DNA of 10,115 nt from SLFT01 sp964493075. Lineage in GTDB: Bacteria; Hydrogenedentota; Hydrogenedentia; Hydrogenedentales; CAITNO01. The notes under the pieces are model-generated. The model searched no databases and was not told the DNA's origin. It worked only from the letters and a program-made list of their open reading frames with translations. The position numbers were made by a program, and so were the translations under genes. The stretch covers positions 1 through 10,115 of the forward strand of contig CAZBNU010000151.1 of assembly GCA_964493075.1 (NCBI GenBank), read 5' to 3'. Every line of letters begins with the position of its first letter. The stretch's first letter is position 1. Positions 4,772 through 10,115 of the stretch are shown one piece after another.

Positions 4772-7173
4772 TGACAATAAAAAGATGCGGTATGATTTGC
4801 CTGGCGCTGCTGGTGCTGTTGCCGGTTCTGGTTGAGGCGGCGGATGTGCACACACGGGGAATTCCTGATCTGCCTTCAGCGGATATGCGCCTGTCCTGGG
4901 AGGACTTTCGGCAATTGCTGGAATTGTCCCTGGAACTGGAACGGGAACGGGAGCGAATGGCAAAGGATCAGTCGTTGCAGGAGATCGAAGAAGAACTGCC
5001 TGCAGAAACGCCGTGGGCAATTGTGAAGGCAGTGTATGATGCTGACGCCACCCACGGGGATACCGTTCTGATCCAGGCCCGTCTGGGCCTCTATGTGTGG
5101 GAGAAGGGTTGGGTGCAGATTCCCCTGTTCGGGATTGATGTGGGACTGGAATCCGTGCTGCTGAATGAAAAGCAGGTGCCTGTGGTACTGAAAGATAATC
5201 GCCATGTTCTGCCGATAAACGAAACCGGGGAACACCTTGTTGAAGTGGTGTTTTCCGTGCGCGCACCGCTAAAGGACGGGGTGGCGCAACTGACCTTTGA
5301 TGGCCCTGAGGCCACCCAGTCCCACATGAAATTACACCTGCCTGCATCTGATGCACAAGTAACAGCGTCGGATGCCACCCGCATTACCCAAACACCGCAG
5401 GAAGATACCCTCGACGCGGAACTGGTGTTCCGTCGCGGCCTTCGTATTAACGTGCAATGGACCATTCCCGCAGCGCTGCCGCCTCCCGTGGAACCGGAAC
5501 CGGATACGCCGCCTGTCCCTGTTGAGCCGCCCCGTTTTACCGTGGCGGCTTCCACGCTGGCAAAGATTACCGAGACCCATGTCGCCTGCGAGACACAACT
5601 GCAAATTGGTCTGCTCCGGGGCGCTCTGGATGGTTTTGAAATTGTTATGCCCGCCGGCGTGCAGCTATTGAAGGTGGAGGGAAAAGGCGCTTCCTGGCGT
5701 GCTGAAACAGAAAACACGGATCAACGTGTTGTGGTGGCATTGAACCATGAGGTAGGGGATCATTATGACCTGTCCCTTTTCTACGAAGCGATTATCGCCC
5801 CCGGTACGGCGACGCTGGCACTTCCACGACTGCAGATCGTGAATGCGGCACGGCACACCGGATTTGTGGCGGTTATCACCCAGGGCAATGTGGAAGTAAA
5901 TCTGCATGAGGAAATGGAGGGGTTGCGCCGCATAGACGCTTCGGATTTGCCTGCTGCGCTGACAGAACGGGCGGACCGGCCTGTACTGCACGCCTTCCAT
6001 TATGCGGATGAGGGCCACCTGCTCGTACTCAGTTACCGGCGCATGCAGGATGTGGCGGTGCGTGTTGCGGGCATAGATCGCGCGCTGGTGCGGTCAGTGA
6101 TCACCGAGGAAGGACTGGTGATTACCCACGCGAAGTATCTGGTGCGCAACAACCTGAAGCAGTTCCTGGAAGTGGATATCGGTGCGGATGCCGAAGTCTG
6201 GACGGCGCAGGTGAACAACAAGCCGGTGCGGCCAGCACGTAATATGGACGATGCAAAGGGAGAAGCAAATTCCAACAACACGGTTTTGCTTCCACTCATC
6301 AAATCCCAGGAGGGCGATGTGGATCGTGGTGCGTTTCCCGTGGAGATTATCTACATGCAGCGCCGCGAACCCCTGCAGCCGGGAAGCAACATTCTGCCCC
6401 TGAACGCGCCCACAACAGACCTGCTCGTGAATCTCATTGAGTGGGAGGTGCTGACGCCGGAGCCATACCGTGTTCTGAATGCGGAAAGTGATCTCCGCCA
6501 GGTCGTCCAGTCCATGCCCTGGTTCGAAAACCTTGCCCGCACCTATGAAGGCAACTACTCTGTGATAGGCAACCGCATTCGGATCGGCGAAGGTGAAAAA
6601 ACACATTTTGCCACGTTGTACCGGCTCCGCCACGGGGTGGAACGATTCATGATCACCGACATCAACAATCCCGGCGCTTCTGCACAGGCCTCATCGGTTG
6701 CCAATTATGACGGCAGGAAACGGGACGCGCTGCCGGACCTGTCCCTGCCACCCACCGCCGCTGCCACAGTTGCAGGCGCGTTGCCTGTGCCTTTTACCAT
6801 GCCGGAAACAGGCCGCCCGATCCATTTCGAGCGTGTGGTGCTGCCCCAGAAGACACCAGTTGCCCTTACCCTGGAACTCGAGATGATTCCCCATCGCGCG
6901 GCGTGGCTGCTGGTTCTCGCGGGTGGTGCGCTGGTGTGGGGAGTGGTGTTGAGCGCACTGGTGAGCGCCTTTTACAAGGGACAGGCACGTCGCTACGTTT
7001 ACCTGCTGCTTACCCTGTTGTCGTGTGCCGCCTTGTGCATAGGCGTATTGCTTCTTGATGCCGCCGTACAACCCTTGCTCCGCAACGTAATTGTTGCGGC
7101 CGGACTTGGATTCGCCGTACCGCTTCTGCCCTGGGCAGTCACCCGTATTACCGGAGGACAGCGTCATGATTAA
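4771..7173 (+). CDS. large secreted, C-terminally membrane-anchored protein of unknown family
   Basis: I do not recognise the family. With ATG 4771 the product has 800 residues. ATG 4771 is preferred over GTG 4768 because GGAAAGGG ends seven bases before it. Residues 1-24 are a signal peptide (K4, R5, hydrophobic 8-21, cut near EAA). Residues about 43-78 (ELSLELERERERM onward) look like a charged coiled coil. Two beta-rich regions, about 80-230 and 256-600, are separated by a Pro-rich linker (233-255). Residues 616-638 carry the LYRLR-H-GVERFMITDINNPGASA segment shared with the anti-sigma factor. Three hydrophobic helices close the protein (about 711-735, 742-763, 772-791), so most of it lies outside the inner membrane. 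It is the third gene of the sigma-factor cluster and overlaps the next gene by eight bases. It may be a signal input, a target or a structural partner; none is shown. Confidence 0.88.
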   Translation: MTIKRCGMICLALLVLLPVLVEAADVHTRGIPDLPSADMRLSWEDFRQLLELSLELERERERMAKDQSLQEIEEELPAETPWAIVKAVYDADATHGDTVLIQARLGLYVWEKGWVQIPLFGIDVGLESVLLNEKQVPVVLKDNRHVLPINETGEHLVEVVFSVRAPLKDGVAQLTFDGPEATQSHMKLHLPASDAQVTASDATRITQTPQEDTLDAELVFRRGLRINVQWTIPAALPPPVEPEPDTPPVPVEPPRFTVAASTLAKITETHVACETQLQIGLLRGALDGFEIVMPAGVQLLKVEGKGASWRAETENTDQRVVVALNHEVGDHYDLSLFYEAIIAPGTATLALPRLQIVNAARHTGFVAVITQGNVEVNLHEEMEGLRRIDASDLPAALTERADRPVLHAFHYADEGHLLVLSYRRMQDVAVRVAGIDRALVRSVITEEGLVITHAKYLVRNNLKQFLEVDIGADAEVWTAQVNNKPVRPARNMDDAKGEANSNNTVLLPLIKSQEGDVDRGAFPVEIIYMQRREPLQPGSNILPLNAPTTDLLVNLIEWEVLTPEPYRVLNAESDLRQVVQSMPWFENLARTYEGNYSVIGNRIRIGEGEKTHFATLYRLRHGVERFMITDINNPGASAQASSVANYDGRKRDALPDLSLPPTAAATVAGALPVPFTMPETGRPIHFERVVLPQKTPVALTLELEMIPHRAAWLLVLAGGALVWGVVLSALVSAFYKGQARRYVYLLLTLLSCAALCIGVLLLDAAVQPLLRNVIVAAGLGFAVPLLPWAVTRITGGQRHD
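6616..6684 (+). other. ITDINNP segment, copy 2 (in the 800-residue protein)
   Basis: Residues 616-638 of the large protein: LYRLR, then H, then GVERFMITDINNPGASA. The sequence on either side (GNRIRIGEGEKTHFAT before, NYDGRKRDALPD after) does not resemble a pseudopilin, so the segment looks embedded in an unrelated protein, about 70 residues before its membrane helices. Confidence 0.9.
7153..7158 (+). promoter_or_regulatory. Shine-Dalgarno site that fixes the start of the pseudopilin-like gene
   Basis: GGAGGA lies seven bases before ATG 7166, inside the end of the preceding gene. It selects this start over the upstream in-frame ATG at 7091, which has no such site and would place 25 polar residues before the membrane helix. 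Confidence 0.85.
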
Positions 7174-7906
7174 AAAACTAACCTGGTGGGAACTGGCTAT
7201 TTGTTTGGGAGTTGTCGTGTGTGTTGCCTTGCTGGTTCTGCCTGTATTGTCACGAACGAATCGGCAGCGACATTTGAACTCGTGCCAATACAATCTTATG
7301 CAAATGGGAATGGCGTTCAAGATGTACGCCAATGAGTCGCCCAAGGAAATGTATCCGCCGCGCAGTCCCATACCCGGTAACTGGACTGTGGATGCAACCT
7401 GTTTGTACCCGGACTATCTGCACGACCTGCGCCTACTGGTCTGTCCGGGGAGTCCATTGGCAACGCCCGATACTTTTACACTGCGAAAAAACTTCGAACA
7501 TCCCGGCGCTGCCGTGGGGCAACCCCATCCCGACTGTGTTTCCTCCCGGTTCTATATCTACCTTGGGCATATTATCCCCCATGAAAAGGTGGCGCTCGCC
7601 CTGTACGAGGCTGCCCAAGAGACGCCCCCGGAACTGCTGACTAATCTGGATGTGGAGGTGAAAGTGCTGGGGCACAACAGTCTGCGTGACAAAATGAGTG
7701 GATCACCCATCATGTGGGACCGTATTCCGGAGGCGGAGGATACCTTTCCGCATGGTACGCCGGGCATCAATGTGCTGCACATGGACGGAAGCGTGGTGTT
7801 TGTGGAATACAACGCCTACAATACACCGAACAATTTTCCCGCCACCTATATCTGTGCCGAAACCTTCTGCCGGGACGTTCCCCGGTTATCTGTGGACTGT
7901 TATTAA
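7166..7906 (+). CDS. membrane-anchored pseudopilin-like (DUF1559-style) protein
   Basis: This 246-residue protein has an N-terminal membrane helix (about 9-28), then S39-C40-Q-Y-N-L-M-Q-M-G-M-A-F-K-M-Y and ANESPKEMYPP. The same region of the anti-sigma factor matches it at 13 of 23 positions (N43-P65 here, N126-P148 there). The C-terminal part has PIMWD (181-185), then P195-H196-GTPGINVLHM-D207-G208-SVVFVEY, the His/DG motif of the family. The prepilin-type cleavage site (G|FTxxE) is altered: K4-L5-T-W-W-E9 keeps the Glu but has Lys for Gly, so cleavage by prepilin peptidase is unlikely. The ITDINNP segment expected before PIMWD is absent. It is the last gene of the sigma-factor cluster, translationally coupled to the large protein by an 8-base overlap. 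It probably faces the periplasm; its role is unknown. Confidence 0.85.
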   Translation: MIKKLTWWELAICLGVVVCVALLVLPVLSRTNRQRHLNSCQYNLMQMGMAFKMYANESPKEMYPPRSPIPGNWTVDATCLYPDYLHDLRLLVCPGSPLATPDTFTLRKNFEHPGAAVGQPHPDCVSSRFYIYLGHIIPHEKVALALYEAAQETPPELLTNLDVEVKVLGHNSLRDKMSGSPIMWDRIPEAEDTFPHGTPGINVLHMDGSVVFVEYNAYNTPNNFPATYICAETFCRDVPRLSVDCY

Positions 7907-7944
7907 CCCAGGATGAGTACACACACGGCGTAAGGGGTTTGTGA

Positions 7945-7966
7945 GCGGTATGCCGCTTGTGGCATA
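7945..7966. repeat. two overlapping, mutually exclusive inverted repeats
   Basis: GCGG-TATG-CCGC (7945-7956) and TATGCC-GCTTGT-GGCATA (7949-7966) are both perfect and share bases 7949-7956, so only one can form at a time. They lie between the pseudopilin-like gene and the GH38-like gene. There is no T-run directly after, so an operator or an RNA switch fits better than a classical terminator, though the cluster needs to end near here. Confidence 0.45.
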
Positions 7967-7976
7967 GTAAATGGTG

Positions 7977-8003
7977 TTGAAAAAGGGTACGGGCTGGTAT
8001 TCA
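7977..8003 (+). promoter_or_regulatory. possible promoter of the GH38-like gene
   Basis: TTGAAA (7977-7982, 4/6 to the -35 consensus) and TATTCA (7998-8003) are 15 bases apart, shorter than optimal. They lie just after the inverted repeats at 7945-7966 and about 60 bases before the start codon, a sensible place for a regulated promoter. GGAGA at 8050-8054 is a good ribosome-binding site for ATG 8064. Confidence 0.25.
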
Positions 8004-8063
8004 TCTGATAGCGGCTTCCTTTTTATTTTCCACCTACAAACACAACGCCGGAGATAAACATCC

Positions 8064-10115
8064 ATGACACAGGAACGCAAAACCATCCATGTCGTATCGA
8101 ATTCGCATTGGGACCGTGAGTGGGGCTATCCCTTTGAGGAAACACGGCTGCTGCTGCTGAAATTTATGGATGAACTGCTGGAGTTGCTGGAGAATGATCC
8201 GGAATTCCATTCCTTCACCATGGACTCGCAGACCTTGTGCGTGGAGGATTATCTGGAATTGCGTCCGGAGAAGCGGGGGCTTATTGAGAAGCATGTCAAG
8301 AATGGCAGGCTGCTGGTGGGACCGTGGTATTCGCTGCCTGAGGAATACATCTGCAATGGCGAATCGCTGGTGCGTAATCTGCTGGTGGGCCATCGCAGCG
8401 CCCAGGCGCTGGGCAAGGTGACCAAGAGCGGGTACACGCCCTTCAGTTACGGGCAGACCTCGCAGATTCCCCAGATTTACCAGGGCTTCGACATTGACAC
8501 CATTATCTTCTATCGCGGCATCAACACGCCGAAATGCGAGTATATCCTCGAAGGCCCCGACGGTTCCCGGCTTCGGGGTTCGCGGTTCGGGTGCATGAGC
8601 CGGTTCAGTTATTACGTCTACATTTACCGGGTACTGCGTTACGGTTCGGATGACGTGTTCCTCCGCTACGATTGGGATCGCGGCGCGGCGCCGTTCCGGT
8701 TGATTGACGACCAACGCGCCCGGGATCATTATTACATTCTGGACGACAAGAAGAAGCAGTGGAACGATGCGCCCATCCGCGAGCAGTTATTAAAGCTGGT
8801 GAAGGACGAGTCGGAACATTTCAGCACCAGCCAGATTGTGTGCATGCAGGGCTTCGACTCATCCAATCCCGATCCGGAAGAAACGCGCATCATGAAACTT
8901 TGTCAGGAGTTGCTGCCGGAACATGACATCAAATTCTCGGACCTTGAGGCCTATATGAAGGCGATGAGCGCGAAGGTGAAGGATCCGGTGGTGTTGCGCG
9001 GCGAATGGCGCGACCCCGGTTCCACGGGCAGCTGGACCCACCTGTTCGGCGATGTCATCAGCGCACGTCCCCGGCTGAAACAGCACAACCATCGCGCAGA
9101 GGTGAACCTGCAGCGCCGCGCCGAACCGTGGGCTGCCGTGGCGTCCCTCGTGGGCGGCGAATATATCAAGCCCGCCTTCGATCGCGCCTGGCGTTTCCTG
9201 CTGCAGAACCATCCCCATGACACCATCACGGGCGGCGGCATTGACCAGATGGAGAAAGACTCCATTTTCCGCTTCGACCAGATTAACATTATCGCGGAAG
9301 GGCTCAGCCGCCGCGCATTGGAAGCGATCCAGATTCAGGTGGACAACAGCGATCTGGACGCGAAGGACACGGCCATCACCGTGTTCAACCCTTGCCCATT
9401 CCCGCGCAAGGCGGTCATTTCCTGTCTGGTGGACATGCCGGACAAGATGGGTTATGACGCCTTTGCGCTGCAGACGCCCGACGGCAAGACCCTGCGCGCA
9501 CAGCAGCAGGAGAAGTTCCCCATGGGTGTGCTGGTGCGCAACCTGCAGGACATCTCCGTGGAATTGCGCACGCAGCGCGTTCGCTGCCATGTGGAAACGG
9601 AAGCAATTCCGGCATACGGCTACAGCACCTACCATGTGGTGCGCACGCCCCGGTTCGCTTTTCTGCCGGGTACTCTGGCGCCGGAAACGAATGTCCTCGA
9701 AAACGAGCATTTGCGCGTGGTGTTCAACAGCAACGGCACGCTGGACATGACCCACAAGGAAACGGACCATACCTTCACCGGTTTGCATTACCTGGAAGAC
9801 AGCGGGGAGGCCGGACATTCCTGGATTCATCAGCCGCCGGAGCGGGACGAGATTATCACGTCCCACGGTGCGCCCTGTTCTATTGCGCTGGAAGAATCCG
9901 GGCCGCTCTTTGCCAAAATGCGCGTGGATTATCGTATGCAGATTCCGGTCAGTGTGGAAGACGAACCTTATGTGGACTTCCGTGAAGGCGACATCACCAA
10001 TACGGGCCGCACCAAGGAGCGGCGTGAAATGGTGGTCACCAGTTGGTTCACGTTGCGCGCAGGTTCGAAGCGTCTTGATGTGAAAACCGCCTTTACCAAC
10101 ACCTGCAAACATCAC
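8064..10115 (+). CDS. GH38 alpha-mannosidase-like protein, C-terminus beyond the window; nucleophile position is Phe
   Basis: The first 684 residues of a glycoside hydrolase family 38 protein; members are usually some 850-1000 residues, so the last part is missing. The catalytic domain (about 6-270) opens with the zinc motif SNSH15-W-D17-REW and contains PQIYQGF, RYDWDRG and GFDSSNPDPE segments. The helical middle region carries GEWRDPGSTGSW, ARPRLKQHNHR and H383-P-H385-D386-TITGG, the second zinc/active-site motif. The beta-rich region from about 440 has NPCPFPR and VLENEHLRVVF (near 543), typical of the bacterial mannosylglycerate-hydrolase-like branch. GH38 enzymes have the nucleophile, also a zinc ligand, as Asp in Asp-(Ser/Pro)-Phe-Gly. 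Here residues 126-130 read P-F127-S-Y-G. There is no signal peptide, so it is probably cytoplasmic. The gene is a separate unit from the sigma cluster. Confidence 0.9.
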   Translation, partial: MTQERKTIHVVSNSHWDREWGYPFEETRLLLLKFMDELLELLENDPEFHSFTMDSQTLCVEDYLELRPEKRGLIEKHVKNGRLLVGPWYSLPEEYICNGESLVRNLLVGHRSAQALGKVTKSGYTPFSYGQTSQIPQIYQGFDIDTIIFYRGINTPKCEYILEGPDGSRLRGSRFGCMSRFSYYVYIYRVLRYGSDDVFLRYDWDRGAAPFRLIDDQRARDHYYILDDKKKQWNDAPIREQLLKLVKDESEHFSTSQIVCMQGFDSSNPDPEETRIMKLCQELLPEHDIKFSDLEAYMKAMSAKVKDPVVLRGEWRDPGSTGSWTHLFGDVISARPRLKQHNHRAEVNLQRRAEPWAAVASLVGGEYIKPAFDRAWRFLLQNHPHDTITGGGIDQMEKDSIFRFDQINIIAEGLSRRALEAIQIQVDNSDLDAKDTAITVFNPCPFPRKAVISCLVDMPDKMGYDAFALQTPDGKTLRAQQQEKFPMGVLVRNLQDISVELRTQRVRCHVETEAIPAYGYSTYHVVRTPRFAFLPGTLAPETNVLENEHLRVVFNSNGTLDMTHKETDHTFTGLHYLEDSGEAGHSWIHQPPERDEIITSHGAPCSIALEESGPLFAKMRVDYRMQIPVSVEDEPYVDFREGDITNTGRTKERREMVVTSWFTLRAGSKRLDVKTAFTNTCKHH

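Noticed and set aside
7091..7165. Upstream ATG for the pseudopilin-like gene
   Set aside because: It has no Shine-Dalgarno site and would add a polar extension before the membrane helix. ATG 7166 has GGAGGA at ideal spacing.
8859..10115. 418-codon open frame on the minus strand
   Set aside because: It lies fully opposite the GH38-like gene, whose conserved motifs are on the plus strand. The antisense product shows no recognisable domain and is rich in His, Arg and Val, as expected from antisense reading of this codon usage.

Overview
The window reads as chromosomal DNA of a Gram-negative-type bacterium, moderately GC-rich. The best guess is the candidate phylum Hydrogenedentes or a relative near Lentisphaerae/Planctomycetes. 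This rests on three features I associate with that group: a secreted protein with a long Glu-Gly (EGEGE) linker, pseudopilin-like (DUF1559-style) domains with an ITDINNP motif and a C-terminal MDG motif, and a GH38 alpha-mannosidase-like gene. The assignment is inference; there is no rRNA or other phylogenetic marker here.

Layout. Bases 1-31 are the 3' end of a tRNA with encoded CCA, followed by a strong intrinsic terminator (52-95). Next is a secreted repeat protein (210-1589, +) with two fibronectin-III-like modules, an EGEGE tract with a near-perfect 42-nt tandem duplication, an InlB-B-repeat-like module and a C-terminal Cys/TM/Arg tail. It converges, eight bases apart, on a heavy-metal permease with a C-terminal HMA domain (1598-2872, -). 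A divergent intergenic region (2873-3004) separates that gene from a four-gene cluster on the + strand (3005-7906): an ECF sigma factor; a zinc-finger anti-sigma factor whose periplasmic part is a pseudopilin-like domain; a large secreted, membrane-anchored protein of unknown family; and a membrane-anchored pseudopilin-like protein. After a 157-bp gap a GH38 alpha-mannosidase-like gene (8064 onward) runs off the window.

How the genes may work together. The sigma/anti-sigma pair overlaps by one base and is a standard envelope-signalling module. The unusual part is that the anti-sigma factor shares its outer-domain family with the last gene of the cluster. It also shares a 23-residue segment, 22 identical, with the 800-residue third protein. 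The segment is kept at the protein level while the DNA has drifted at synonymous sites. I infer an envelope-sensing system in which the pseudopilin-like domain is the sensor or the contact surface. The third gene is preceded by a leader whose inverted repeat covers its ribosome-binding site, which suggests separate translational control.

The GH38-like protein keeps three of the expected zinc/active-site positions (H15, D17, HPHD at 383-386). It has Phe127 where the nucleophile Asp should be, so it may be catalytically altered or inactive.
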